Source: Rikenellaceae bacterium
Lineage (GTDB): Bacteria; Bacteroidota; Bacteroidia; Bacteroidales; Rikenellaceae
Direction of reading: 5' to 3'
Assembly (NCBI GenBank): GCA_015059685.1
Contig: SUZW01000011.1
Span: 1-64,000, forward strand
Length of the DNA stretch: 64,000 nt
The first letter of the stretch is position 1. Each line of letters begins with the position of its first letter. A program made the translations under genes and the position numbers. The notes under the pieces were generated by a model. The model made no database searches and was not told the origin of the DNA. It worked only from the letters and a program-made list of their open reading frames with translations. This document shows positions 1-10,454 of this stretch, in pieces.

Positions 1-118
<118 letters not shown>

Positions 119-277
119 TGTAAAAAATTATAATGTATTGTTAGAGTCCTGACTACTTCATTTTCCATTAAAGGAAATTGACAGATAAATACTACATTTT
201 CTCTCTTAATATAACCAGTAAATCAAAGAACCGTTTTCAAATCTCTCGCTTGTCATATTTCGGACGCGAAAGTGGTG

Positions 278-309
278 CAAAGGTAAAGCAAATTTTCCTA
301 ACCACCAAA
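278..309 (-). promoter_or_regulatory. rRNA promoter (proximal), Bacteroidetes -33/-7 type
   Basis: Minus strand: TTTG (306-309), 20-nt spacer, TACCTTTG (278-285); matches TTTG-N17-23-TAnnTTTG. Confidence 0.75.
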
Positions 310-446
310 TTTTGAAAGAACTTTTTTGCAATTTTTTTTGAAAATTTCTCATTTTCTCGATTTTCGGCCTTTTTCAAAGCCTTTTTAACAGCCCACTGGC
401 GTTATTCTCAAGAACCTTTTTGAGTTATTTCCCTCAATTGCGGTTG

Positions 447-477
447 CAAAGGTAGTGACTTTTTTTTATTCTGCAAA
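447..477 (-). promoter_or_regulatory. rRNA promoter (distal), Bacteroidetes -33/-7 type
   Basis: Minus strand: TTTG (474-477), 19-nt spacer, TACCTTTG (447-454). Confidence 0.7.
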
Positions 478-639
478 TCTTTTCGCAAAAATTTTTAATA
501 TTTTTTAATAAGTAACTTTATACCTATATATAATATATATAATAATAGGGCTTTTGTGCTCGGGTGATTTGACGAAAAACGGAGTAAATATTACTCAAGG
601 CGAAAAAATGTCGCAAACAAACAAAAAGAGTGTAAAGAT

Positions 640-670
640 TTTGGAGATTGAGAATAATTTATTATTTTTG
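640..670 (+). promoter_or_regulatory. Promoter for the surface lipoprotein cluster
   Basis: TTTG (640-643), 19-nt spacer, TATTTTTG (663-670), ~180 nt upstream of the 854 start codon. Confidence 0.55.
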
Positions 671-853
671 TATTGTCCTTTTGTGGATTTTTTTTGCGAG
701 TGCGTGTGTTACTAGATGCGGAAGTAGCGTTTTCATCGCTTTACAAACCAACTTTAGCCTACAACCTATCGAACTAACATCGACTCCACGCACTCAAACA
801 GACTATAATCGCTGCAGGGGTCGGGCAGCGAACAAAAAAAACATCAAAAAACA

Positions 854-1996
854 ATGAAGAAAATTCTTCTTTTATTATGTGCGCTCGGAGCAATCTTTAC
901 AGCTTGTTCAGACAAGACTCCTGCTCCGGCAATTGACATCTTGGAGGGAAGCGAAACCCTCGTATTCTCGAATGTTGGAGGAGAGCAGGTTGTCAAGTTC
1001 TCGTCAAATGGAGCCTGGACTGCAGAGGTCGTTACAGGTGCTGATTGGATCACCCTCTCGGAGACCAGTGGTGCTGCAGGTGAGCTTATCGAGTTGACGG
1101 TTTCGGTATCGGCTAACGGTTATGACAGCCGTAGCGGTGCTATTTTGCTCACAAATGGTGCTGCAACTGCACAGGTAGTTGTAGAGCAGAGCCAGGAGAA
1201 TGTTCTCCGTCTTACGGGCGAAGCTTCGGCTGTTATCGACTACACAGGTGGTACATTCATTGTAGCGGTAGAGAGCAACCTTGCCGTAACAGTTAACACC
1301 GGTGTTGATTGGATTACATTGGCAGAGCCTGCTGCTCGCGGTTTGGAGGAAAATGTCTATACATTCAATGTTAGCGCAAACGAGGAGACTGCAGAGCGTC
1401 AGGCCATTGTTTCGTTCTTGGCTGATGGTGTTGAGCCAGCTCTCTTCACTTTGGTTCAGTTGGGCGCAGTTCGTGTACCTAACCAGATCCCTGCAAACCA
1501 CATCTGGTACACAACTTCTGACGCAGCTGTTTTGTCGCCATCTGCATCTGCAGACTTTGGTGCCGAGGTTGTTAAGAACACCTACGAGAAGGGTCTTGGT
1601 GTTATCGAGTTTGCAAACGGCATCACAAAGGTTGGTGAGGGTGCATTCCAGAACCTCACAACTTTGGTTAGCATAGTTCTCCCTGCCGAGGTTACCGAGA
1701 TTGGCGCAAACGCATTCAACGGCTGTTCTTCTTTGAAGTCTGTTTATCTCTCGTCGCTCACACCTGCTACTTTGGGTGCAGATGTATTCGAGGGCAACGC
1801 TACCGAGACTGTAGTCGAGGGTGAGGGAGAGACTGCAACCGAGACTACCGTTGTTGTTCGCTACATTTATGTTCCAAACGCAGCTGTAGCAACTTACAAG
1901 GCTGCCGAGGGCTGGAGCGCATACGCAGACTACATCAAGGGTTACGATCAGGAGACTCTTCCAGGTTTCACCGGTGGTGAGGGTGTTCTTGAATAA
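854..1996 (+). CDS. Lipoprotein with two BACON-like domains and a BspA-type leucine-rich repeat (LRR_5-like) region
   Basis: Signal peptide plus lipobox (LCALGAIFTAC); BACON-like WTAEVVTGADWITLSETSG...; GITKVGEGAFQNLTTLVSIVLPAEVTEIGANAFNGCSSLKSV LRR pattern. Confidence 0.8.
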   Translation: MKKILLLLCALGAIFTACSDKTPAPAIDILEGSETLVFSNVGGEQVVKFSSNGAWTAEVVTGADWITLSETSGAAGELIELTVSVSANGYDSRSGAILLTNGAATAQVVVEQSQENVLRLTGEASAVIDYTGGTFIVAVESNLAVTVNTGVDWITLAEPAARGLEENVYTFNVSANEETAERQAIVSFLADGVEPALFTLVQLGAVRVPNQIPANHIWYTTSDAAVLSPSASADFGAEVVKNTYEKGLGVIEFANGITKVGEGAFQNLTTLVSIVLPAEVTEIGANAFNGCSSLKSVYLSSLTPATLGADVFEGNATETVVEGEGETATETTVVVRYIYVPNAAVATYKAAEGWSAYADYIKGYDQETLPGFTGGEGVLE

Positions 1997-2033
1997 TTGA
2001 GTAGAGATTTAACAATAAAAAACACTATATAAA

Positions 2034-5000
2034 GTGAAAAATTTATTAAAACTTCTGATGGTTGGTGTCCTCCTAACAAGCGTATCTTGTGTTCAGGACA
2101 TCACCGAGGATTTGACTGTCGGCGTACAGGGCGGAGCTCAGGAGTTCACCGTAGGTATTGACCAGTCCCGTGTCGTTTTGGGCGACAAGGACGCTATGGG
2201 CAAATACCCATTGTATTGGAGCAATGGCGATAAGATCTCGATCAACGGCATCGTATCTTCGAGTTTGAAGGTTGCCGAGGGCGAGCTTATTTCGCAGGCT
2301 AACTTTACCGTTACCCCTGGTGAGGATCAGGTACTCGAGGCTCCATTCAAGGTGCTCTATCCTGGCAACGCCAATGGACAGGTAGTATTCAATGGCCTTC
2401 AGTCCTACACTAACGGCACTTTCGCAACAGGTACAACTCCAATGTATGGCTACAGCGAGGAGAGCGCAACTTTGACACTCCAGAACCTTGCCGGCGCCGT
2501 GAAGATTGGCGTTAAGGGCGAAGAGGGTGTTGTTGTAACACGCGTTTTGGTTGAGAGTACAGACGGCAAGCCGCTTTCTGGTACTTTCGATATCGACCAC
2601 ACAACAGGCGTTTTGACCGCAACCGAGGAGGTCGTTACAGCTGCTGCTGTTCGTTCGACCGATGGCGTGGCTCTTTCGCCTGATGCTGTGCAGTACTTCT
2701 ACATCGCACTCCCTGCAGGTGAGTATGCTCCACTCAACATCACTGTTGTAACTGCCGAGCACGGCACTATGCGTGTTGCTGCGAAGGATATGGCAGGTGC
2801 CGAGAGCTTCTCTCTCGGAGCAGGTGAGATTAAGAGCTTCAACGAGCTTACTTTCTCGGAGAATGCTGTCGTATTTGAGATTTTCGATGTCGATGGACTC
2901 TTCCAGTTTGCCGATATGGTTAAGGCGGGTACTCTCGCAAAGAGCTACGACAAGGTTGTCCTTGCAGGCGATATCTATGCAGCTTCGGGTGCCAAGACTT
3001 GGGAGACTCTCGATGGCTTCAATGGCGTATTCGATGGCCAGGGCTTCAAGATTTACGACCTTTCGGTGCCATTGTTTGGCGAGTCTGCTGCTACTATCAG
3101 TAATGTGACACTCGTTGCTCCTCGCATCACCGTTAGCGAGGGACTCAGAGTGGGTGCTTTGGTTTGCGACCTCACCAACAAGGGTCCTTTCACCGGAACT
3201 TTGACCAACTGCCACGCTATAGTCGAGGAGGGCGTAGGTGAGTTTATCTACGATGGTAAGGCTACCGATCTTCCTACCGAGGAGGGTGCTGCTACCAAGG
3301 TATATATAGGTGGCTTGGTTGGTTATGCAGGCTCGAGCTCGACCATCAAGAATTGCTCGAACGCTTTGGCCGTAACTGCACAAGGTAATTTCATTGGTAA
3401 GGTAGATATTGGTGGTGTGGCAGGTTACACAGGTAGCACGCTGACCGATGTTACCAACACCGGTGATGTGAAGTACTCGGGTACAAACGCTACCAGCCTC
3501 CGTATTGGTGGTTTAGGTGGTTGTGTCAGCAAGGCTATCACAAACGGTAACAATGGCGAGGCTAATAGCGCAAAGGGTAGCATTACCGTTGATGGTACCT
3601 TCAACTTCCCTACAGATGGCGCATTTGAGTTCAATGTGGGTGGTATTGTTGGCCGTGCCGGTGGCAACATCACAACTGCGGCTAACTATGGTGCAGTGAA
3701 TGTTTCGAGTACATTGACCGTTCCTAACCAGAGCGATTGGGGTGCATTCGGTATCGGTGGTATCGCAGGTCGTGGTACCGTAACATACAACACCGTTACA
3801 AATGCAGGTAATATTACCGTAACTTCCGATTTCACAGCCGTATCGTACACCAAGCTTCACCCAGCATATGTTGCCGGTGTATTCGCTTATGGTACTTCTG
3901 CTAATAACAAGAAGTTGTACAATAGCGGTACAATCAATGTTTCGGGTAATCACGAGCAGGCTGCAGGCCTCTATGTCAGCGGTATCTACTGCCGTGGTAG
4001 CAATGGTGGCAGCTATACCTTTAGCGAGTGTGAGAATACCGGTGCTATCAATGTATCAGCAACTACGATTAGCACTGTAAAGGTTTCAGGTATCGTATCA
4101 TACCAAATCCAGGGTACTCAGAAGGATAGCTTCAACGATGCTCCACTCTCATTCACAGGAAAGTGTACATCATTGCATATTGGTGGTGTATCTACCGACG
4201 ATGCTTCAAATACTAAGTTCATCAACTGCGACAACAGGTCAAAGGGCGTACTCACTGCCAATGGTGATTTTGGTAAAGGCTATAGTTGGGTCGGAGGTAT
4301 ATGTTCTATAATGGAGGGATCATTAGAGATGACCGATTGCCAGAACGAAGCGGCTATCAACTACACAAACACAAGTGCAACCACCCCTTACTATGGATAT
4401 TTTGGTGGTTTGGTTGGTCGTATCACTTCTGCAAACCTTGTGATTTCAAATTGTGCTAACAATGGTGCTTTGAACCTTAACACTCCATTGAAGTATACAG
4501 GAGGTTGCTTCGGCCATGTCAAAGCTGCCGTAAACTTCTCGAATTGGACTAACATCAAGAATACAGGTGATCTGACATGGGCTGAGGGTGCTAGCCACGT
4601 ACCTTATGTCGGTGGTGTATTGGGTGTTAGCGATGGTACCGGTGCAACAGGTGTCATTAAGGATTGGCACAACTCGGGTAATATTTATGTCCAGACAACC
4701 AGAACAAAGAACTACAGCTTGCGAACTTTCGTTGGTGGTATCGCTGCTTTGGCAAATGTTTACCAGTTCTCGTACTGTTCGAGCACAGGTGATGTTATCG
4801 CTCCTTATATGCGCAGAACAGGTGATATTACCACATTTGTTGGTTTGTTGACCGGTAAGAGATATCTCCATACTGGTAGCGATGGTACAGGCACACCTAC
4901 CGCAACTTATGTTGACCACTGTCTTATCAAGGGTAATATCAAGCGTTACAAAACCGATAAGTCGGGTGTTGAGGAGTGTGAGGTTGACACACTTGAGGAG

Positions 5001-5123
5001 ATGTACAAGTATGCATTCGCTGAGCCAGGTGATATGACTACAGAGGAACACAATCCTGCTAACTATTTCTTCAACTGCTACGCTACTGGTGAGTTTATCC
5101 CAGAGACTCCGGCACAAGAATAA
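2034..5123 (+). CDS. Giant lipoprotein, fimbrillin-like N-terminal domain plus GLUG-like beta-helix repeats (GTG start)
   Basis: Lipobox LLTSVSC; repeated GGIxGxxxxxxxxxxNxGxI motifs; 93%-like N-terminal match by eye to the next ORF. Confidence 0.8.
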   Translation: MKNLLKLLMVGVLLTSVSCVQDITEDLTVGVQGGAQEFTVGIDQSRVVLGDKDAMGKYPLYWSNGDKISINGIVSSSLKVAEGELISQANFTVTPGEDQVLEAPFKVLYPGNANGQVVFNGLQSYTNGTFATGTTPMYGYSEESATLTLQNLAGAVKIGVKGEEGVVVTRVLVESTDGKPLSGTFDIDHTTGVLTATEEVVTAAAVRSTDGVALSPDAVQYFYIALPAGEYAPLNITVVTAEHGTMRVAAKDMAGAESFSLGAGEIKSFNELTFSENAVVFEIFDVDGLFQFADMVKAGTLAKSYDKVVLAGDIYAASGAKTWETLDGFNGVFDGQGFKIYDLSVPLFGESAATISNVTLVAPRITVSEGLRVGALVCDLTNKGPFTGTLTNCHAIVEEGVGEFIYDGKATDLPTEEGAATKVYIGGLVGYAGSSSTIKNCSNALAVTAQGNFIGKVDIGGVAGYTGSTLTDVTNTGDVKYSGTNATSLRIGGLGGCVSKAITNGNNGEANSAKGSITVDGTFNFPTDGAFEFNVGGIVGRAGGNITTAANYGAVNVSSTLTVPNQSDWGAFGIGGIAGRGTVTYNTVTNAGNITVTSDFTAVSYTKLHPAYVAGVFAYGTSANNKKLYNSGTINVSGNHEQAAGLYVSGIYCRGSNGGSYTFSECENTGAINVSATTISTVKVSGIVSYQIQGTQKDSFNDAPLSFTGKCTSLHIGGVSTDDASNTKFINCDNRSKGVLTANGDFGKGYSWVGGICSIMEGSLEMTDCQNEAAINYTNTSATTPYYGYFGGLVGRITSANLVISNCANNGALNLNTPLKYTGGCFGHVKAAVNFSNWTNIKNTGDLTWAEGASHVPYVGGVLGVSDGTGATGVIKDWHNSGNIYVQTTRTKNYSLRTFVGGIAALANVYQFSYCSSTGDVIAPYMRRTGDITTFVGLLTGKRYLHTGSDGTGTPTATYVDHCLIKGNIKRYKTDKSGVEECEVDTLEEMYKYAFAEPGDMTTEEHNPANYFFNCYATGEFIPETPAQE

Positions 5124-5198
5124 AACACTGAATAACAATTGAGGTAATGGTGTAGGGTCACCACGCCCTACACCGTTACCAAACAAAAAAGATTTATT

Positions 5199-8100
5199 AT
5201 GAAAAATGTATTAAAACTTCTGATGGTGAGTGTCCTTTTGACAAGCGTATCTTGTGTGCAGGACATCACCGAAGATTTGACTGTCGGTGTACAGGGCGGA
5301 GCCCAGGAGTTCACCGTAGGTATCGACCAGTCTCGTGTCGTTTTGGGTGACAGGGACGCCATGGGCAAGTACCCATTGTATTGGAGCAATGGCGATAAGA
5401 TTTCGATCAACGGCATCGTATCTTCGAGTTTGAAGGTTGAAGAGGGCGAGCAGATTTCGCAGGCTAACTTCACCGTTACTCCTGGTGAGGATCAGGTACT
5501 CGAGGCTCCATTCAAGGTGCTCTATCCGGGCAATGCAGATGGCCAGGTGAAGTTCCCAGCTTTGCAGACCTACACCGTAGGCACTTTTGCTAATGGCACT
5601 ACCCCAATGTATGGTTATAGCGAGGGTAGCGCAACTTTAACACTTAAGAACCTCGCCGGTGCCGTAAAGATTGGCATCAAGGGCGAGGAGGGTGTTGTCG
5701 TAACACGAGTTTTGGTTGAGAGCACCGATGGCAAGCCGCTTTCGGGTACTTACGATATCGACTGCTCGACAGGTGCATTGACTGCAACCGACGATGGCGT
5801 AGCAGCAGCTGCTGTTCGCTCGACCGAGGGTGTTGCCCTTACTCCGGATGCTGCGCAGTACTTCTACATTGCACTCCCTGCAGGCGAGTATGCTCCACTC
5901 AACATCACCGTCGTTACTGCCGAGCACGGAACAATGCACGTTTCGGCAAAGGATATGGCAGGTGCCGAGAGCTTCTCTCTTGCAGCTGGCGAGATTAAGA
6001 GCTTCAACGAGCTTACTTTCTCGGAGAATGCTGTCGTATTTGAGATTTTCGATATTGATGGTCTCTTCGCATTTGCCGATATGGTTAAGGCCGGTACTTT
6101 TGCAAAGAGCTACGACAAGGTTGTTCTTGGCGCTGATATCTATGCAGCTTCGGGCATCAAGTCTTGGGAGACTATCGAGGGATTCCACGGCACATTCGAT
6201 GGTCAGGGCTTCAAAATTTACGACCTTTCGGCTCCATTGTTCGGTGAGACAGCTGCTACTATCAAAAACTTGACCCTTGCAGCTCCTCGTATCACTGCCA
6301 CCGATATAACTAATGTTGGTGCATTTGCTTGTACTCTTGTTCGCAAGGATCCTTATGCAGGTAGCTTGACTAACTGCCACACTATCCTTGACAATGGCGA
6401 GGGTTTTGTAAGCTATGCCGGTCAAACTGCCTATGAAGGCGAGGCTCCTGCTGATGGTTCTGTTCCACAGCATATTGTAATTGGTGGTTTGGTTGGTCAG
6501 AGCCGTAGCTCGTACTGCTCGATCAAGGACTGCTCGAATGGCGTTAAGATTTCGTTCCCAGAGGCTGCAAGTGCAGCATCGCTCGTTATGGGTGGTATCA
6601 TCGGTTACAACGCCGGTGCCGTAATGACCAACCTCGAGAACACCGGTGACATCGAGTCGTTGGGTCTTGTTCGTGGTGGTGCAATATCGCTTGTTGATCC
6701 AACATTAGTTGACAATATTCTTTCACTCCACGTTATCGGTGGTGTCGCAGGATATGGTAATGCAGTTACAAGTGGTGCAACAAACCGAGGCAAGATAAAC
6801 ATCGGTGGTACTTTCTACTTCAAGGGCAATGCATACCCTACTTGCGGCTATGCCGGTATCTTTGGTGCAAAGAATGGTGGCTCATCTGCCGAGAATTTGC
6901 ACAACCACGGTGAAATCACCGTAACAGCAACTATCAACGATGACGATATCGCAAGTAACGCCCCTATATATATCGGTGGTGTTGTTGGCTATGGCGGTAG
7001 CAGTACTTACAACAACTCGTCGAACAATGCCAAGATTGTGGCATCGCCTGTCGTTAACTGCACTGCTCTTGCTGCTGACAAGGAGAATGGTGGCGTGCCA
7101 TACCACGGTAGCGCTGTTCGTGTTGCAGGTGTTATTGCTCGTGGTGCAAATGGTGATGGACATCCGAGTGACAACATTGTAAATAATGGCGAAATCGTAT
7201 GTAATATCAACGCTTCGAAGACCAGCGTTCATATCGGTGGTGTATTGGGCGATAACAACAAGTCTCTCTTGACAAATGTTGTAAACAATGGTAAGATTAC
7301 CGTTGGCGAGAACGCCGTTGTAGGTTTGTCGCTCTCAATTGGTGGTATTGCTTCTCGCCAAGGTACAACGAGCCAAAGCGGTTGGGAAAACAATGGTGAT
7401 ATCGAATTCTTGGGTACAACCAAGTCGCTCTTCGCTGGTGGTATTACAGGTTACGCTACTGTTAAGACTCTCAACTGTACCAACAAGGGTTGTATCACTA
7501 TCGCAGGTAAGACCTCTTGTCCTGATGGTGATTACTGCTGGAAAGTTGGTGGTTGTGTTGGTGGCGGTAGCCCTGCCGAGGGTTGCGTTAATGGCGATCC
7601 TAATGATGCAACTAAGGGTGTTATCACTATATCTTCCGCAAACTTGATTAGTAGTTATGCTTGGCCAAGCAATGATACCGTAGGTACTTGCTTTGGTGGT
7701 ATTATCGGTCACGGCACAAGTAATATAACATCGGGCTGTAAGAACTATGGTGCTATCAACTTCACTGCTGATATAGCCAAATTAGCTACAAAATTAAATT
7801 CTAAAGGCAAGATTGATAATGTTTACCCTACTATCGGTGGTATTTCGGGTTACTGCGGTAGCAATGTTAACGATAGCGAGAACCACGGTACTATTACCGT
7901 AAAGGGTAATCACCCGACTACAGGCGGTCTGATGGTTGCAGGTATCTGCGGTCGTAATGGTAACGGCAAGGGTATGTTGAACAACTACAACGGTGGTGCT
8001 ATCATTGTTGAGGTTGAGAATATGGCAGGTACATTCGCTGTCAGCGGTGGCGCTTGTTCGTACCCTGCAGGTACTACTGACAACTGCATCAATGATGCTC

Positions 8101-9053
8101 CTATCACTATTACCGCTAAAAATGTTACAAGTGCAGACACAATGATTGGTGGTATTCTTACTGGTGATACAAACACCAAGTATGAGGCTTCGTATTCTAA
8201 CCTTACAAACACAGAGAATGGTGTAATCACTATCAAGAGTGGTTCGAAGTTCAAGACTGTCTACATCGGTGGAATCTCTGGTAGAATTGCTTCTTCAAGC
8301 GCAACATACGGTAAGCCAGTTTCGAATTGCGTAAACAAGGGTAATATTGTTGTTGAGGATGGTGTAACCATTACCGAGGACTTGATTGGTGCTGGTTTGA
8401 TTGGTCAGTTCTACAACGCTAAAGCTGACGCAAACTATTTGAAGGATTGCTCTAACAGCGGTTCATTCACTATTGGTGAGGGTACATTCAAAGATATCTA
8501 TGTAGCCGGTATTCTTGGTTCGCAGTCGAGCAAGGCTGTTCCAATGTCGAATGTTGAGAATACAGGTGCTATAACAGTCAACACAGGTGCAGCAAAGGGT
8601 GAAGTATGTGTTGCCGGTATCGTTGGATCGAACACACAGAGTCGTGTTAATTGGGATAACCTCCGCAACTTTGCTGATATTGCTGCAACAGGTACACCAG
8701 CAAAGGCATCGTATGTTGCCGGTATTTGCGCTCGTGGTGCAGGTGTTCTGAACAACGCAACACACTATGGTGCTATCTCGGCTTCGGCGGGCTTTGCAAA
8801 TGTTGGTGCTATCAGCGGCGAACCTCGTACAGACACTGACTATGTTACAAATTGTAAGCTTGGTGGTTCGGTTCTCCGTGGCGATGCTACAGAGGCTGTA
8901 ACTCTTACTGCCGAGAACTTCACACAGTTTATCTATGGTGGCGATGCAGCTTATGTAGAGACTGACGCTTGTACTCTCTATGTTCCAGAGACAACAGAGC
9001 CTGAGACTCCAGCTACTCCAGAGCCAGAGACTCCTACAACTCCAGAGGCTTAA
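5199..9053 (+). CDS. Giant lipoprotein, fimbrillin-like N-terminal domain plus GLUG-like repeats; Pro/Glu/Thr-rich C-terminal tail
   Basis: Tandem paralog of 2034-5123; C-terminus PETTEPETPATPEPETPTTPEA. Confidence 0.8.
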   Translation: MKNVLKLLMVSVLLTSVSCVQDITEDLTVGVQGGAQEFTVGIDQSRVVLGDRDAMGKYPLYWSNGDKISINGIVSSSLKVEEGEQISQANFTVTPGEDQVLEAPFKVLYPGNADGQVKFPALQTYTVGTFANGTTPMYGYSEGSATLTLKNLAGAVKIGIKGEEGVVVTRVLVESTDGKPLSGTYDIDCSTGALTATDDGVAAAAVRSTEGVALTPDAAQYFYIALPAGEYAPLNITVVTAEHGTMHVSAKDMAGAESFSLAAGEIKSFNELTFSENAVVFEIFDIDGLFAFADMVKAGTFAKSYDKVVLGADIYAASGIKSWETIEGFHGTFDGQGFKIYDLSAPLFGETAATIKNLTLAAPRITATDITNVGAFACTLVRKDPYAGSLTNCHTILDNGEGFVSYAGQTAYEGEAPADGSVPQHIVIGGLVGQSRSSYCSIKDCSNGVKISFPEAASAASLVMGGIIGYNAGAVMTNLENTGDIESLGLVRGGAISLVDPTLVDNILSLHVIGGVAGYGNAVTSGATNRGKINIGGTFYFKGNAYPTCGYAGIFGAKNGGSSAENLHNHGEITVTATINDDDIASNAPIYIGGVVGYGGSSTYNNSSNNAKIVASPVVNCTALAADKENGGVPYHGSAVRVAGVIARGANGDGHPSDNIVNNGEIVCNINASKTSVHIGGVLGDNNKSLLTNVVNNGKITVGENAVVGLSLSIGGIASRQGTTSQSGWENNGDIEFLGTTKSLFAGGITGYATVKTLNCTNKGCITIAGKTSCPDGDYCWKVGGCVGGGSPAEGCVNGDPNDATKGVITISSANLISSYAWPSNDTVGTCFGGIIGHGTSNITSGCKNYGAINFTADIAKLATKLNSKGKIDNVYPTIGGISGYCGSNVNDSENHGTITVKGNHPTTGGLMVAGICGRNGNGKGMLNNYNGGAIIVEVENMAGTFAVSGGACSYPAGTTDNCINDAPITITAKNVTSADTMIGGILTGDTNTKYEASYSNLTNTENGVITIKSGSKFKTVYIGGISGRIASSSATYGKPVSNCVNKGNIVVEDGVTITEDLIGAGLIGQFYNAKADANYLKDCSNSGSFTIGEGTFKDIYVAGILGSQSSKAVPMSNVENTGAITVNTGAAKGEVCVAGIVGSNTQSRVNWDNLRNFADIAATGTPAKASYVAGICARGAGVLNNATHYGAISASAGFANVGAISGEPRTDTDYVTNCKLGGSVLRGDATEAVTLTAENFTQFIYGGDAAYVETDACTLYVPETTEPETPATPEPETPTTPEA

Positions 9054-9071
9054 TAACCTCAATCATACTTT

Positions 9072-9107
9072 CACAAAGCCACTCCGAAAGGGGTGGCTTT
9101 TTTGTGA
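9072..9107 (+). terminator. Intrinsic terminator
   Basis: CACAAAGCCACTCC-gaaa-GGGGTGGCTTTTTTGTG hairpin with T-run. Confidence 0.8.
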
Positions 9108-9179
9108 GGGGAGGGCTTTTAGCCATTGGCCATTAGCCATTAGCTTTCTCTCGACTTTTTTACTATCTTTGCACTCACT

Positions 9180-10382
9180 ATGACAAAGATCAACATCAAC
9201 GACTACGACTACCCTCTACCCGAGGAGCGCATAGCAAAATTTCCGCTCGAGGAGCGTGACTCCTCGAAGCTGCTCGTATATCGCCAAGGCGAGATTACCG
9301 AGCGACACTTCCGCAACATTGGTGACGAGTTGCCCGAAGGGGCATTGCTCGTATTCAACAACACAAAGGTTGTGCGAGCAAGGCTTGTGATGCACAAACC
9401 CTCGGGCGCACGAGTCGAGGTGTTCTGCCTCGAGCCACACGCTCCGGCAGACTACGAACACGCCTTTGCCGTGCGGGGCGAGTGCGAGTGGTCGTGCATC
9501 GTCGGCAACCTCAAAAAGTGGAAGGAGGGGGCTGTGGAGATACCCTTCGACTACGAGGGTGAGGCCTACACGCTCCGTGCCTACATTGCCGAGCGTGGCA
9601 CACGAGAACATATCGTGCGCTTCGAGTGGCAGGCACCGATGACCTTTGGCGAGATGCTCGAATACCTCGGGCGCATACCTATTCCGCCATATCTCAACCG
9701 TGAGAGCGAGGAGATCGACAACACCCGCTACCAAACCGTATATTCCCGCTTCGAGGGGTCGGTGGCAGCACCAACGGCAGGTCTGCACTTCACACGCCCA
9801 CTTATCGAGCAGCTGCAAGGTCGTGGCTTCGGCTTTGCCGAGGTTACACTCCATGTCGGCGCAGGGACATTCCTCCCCGTGAAAGACGAGGATGCCACAA
9901 AGCACCCTATGCACACCGAGCATTTCGAGGTTACGCTCGACACCTTGCGTCTTCTGCGCTCGAAGTGGGGCAATATCGTTGCCGTAGGTACAACCTCGGT
10001 GCGCACTTTGGAGTCGCTCACAGCCCTCGCTTGGCGCATCAAGGGCGGCCGCAACTACGACGATGGCGTGGTCGGACAGTGGGAGCTCTACGATATCCCT
10101 GCGGAGTTCGGTGGCGACGAGGCCCTCGATACGCTTATCGCCTATGCCGAAAGCAACGGCTTGACGAGCCTCAAGGCGGCAACCGAGATAATGATTACAC
10201 CATTGGGCTACAACTACCGCATCGTGCGTAATATCGTCACCAACTTCCACCAACCAAAATCGACACTGCTACTGCTCGTGTCGGCCTATGTGGGCGATGA
10301 TTGGCACCGCATATACGACTATGCCCTATCGCACGACTTCCGCTTCCTATCCTATGGCGACTCGTCGCTGCTGATACGATAA
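9180..10382 (+). CDS. queA: S-adenosylmethionine:tRNA ribosyltransferase-isomerase
   Basis: DYPLPEERIAKFPLEERDSSKLL, APTAGLHFT, YVGDDWHRIYDYA. Confidence 0.95.
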   Translation: MTKININDYDYPLPEERIAKFPLEERDSSKLLVYRQGEITERHFRNIGDELPEGALLVFNNTKVVRARLVMHKPSGARVEVFCLEPHAPADYEHAFAVRGECEWSCIVGNLKKWKEGAVEIPFDYEGEAYTLRAYIAERGTREHIVRFEWQAPMTFGEMLEYLGRIPIPPYLNRESEEIDNTRYQTVYSRFEGSVAAPTAGLHFTRPLIEQLQGRGFGFAEVTLHVGAGTFLPVKDEDATKHPMHTEHFEVTLDTLRLLRSKWGNIVAVGTTSVRTLESLTALAWRIKGGRNYDDGVVGQWELYDIPAEFGGDEALDTLIAYAESNGLTSLKAATEIMITPLGYNYRIVRNIVTNFHQPKSTLLLLVSAYVGDDWHRIYDYALSHDFRFLSYGDSSLLIR

Positions 10383-10387
10383 AAACG

Positions 10388-10426
10388 GAGAAGTTGGCCC
10401 TGTATAGGAGCCAACTTCTCTCTTTT
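10388..10426. terminator. Terminator between convergent queA and acyl-CoA ligase
   Basis: GAGAAGTTGGC...GCCAACTTCTC, 11-bp stem followed by TCTTTTC. Confidence 0.6.
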
Positions 10427-10454
10427 CAACCTATTACTAACCTGTTCGCTATTC

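Noticed and set aside
648-857. 69-aa ORF upstream of the BACON lipoprotein
   Set aside because: TTG start inside the predicted promoter and overlapping the next start; low-complexity N-terminus; better read as 5' leader.
2073-3383. 436-aa ORF antisense to the first giant lipoprotein
   Set aside because: The equivalent antisense ORF appears under its paralog (5637-6473), explained by shared coding sequence rather than function.
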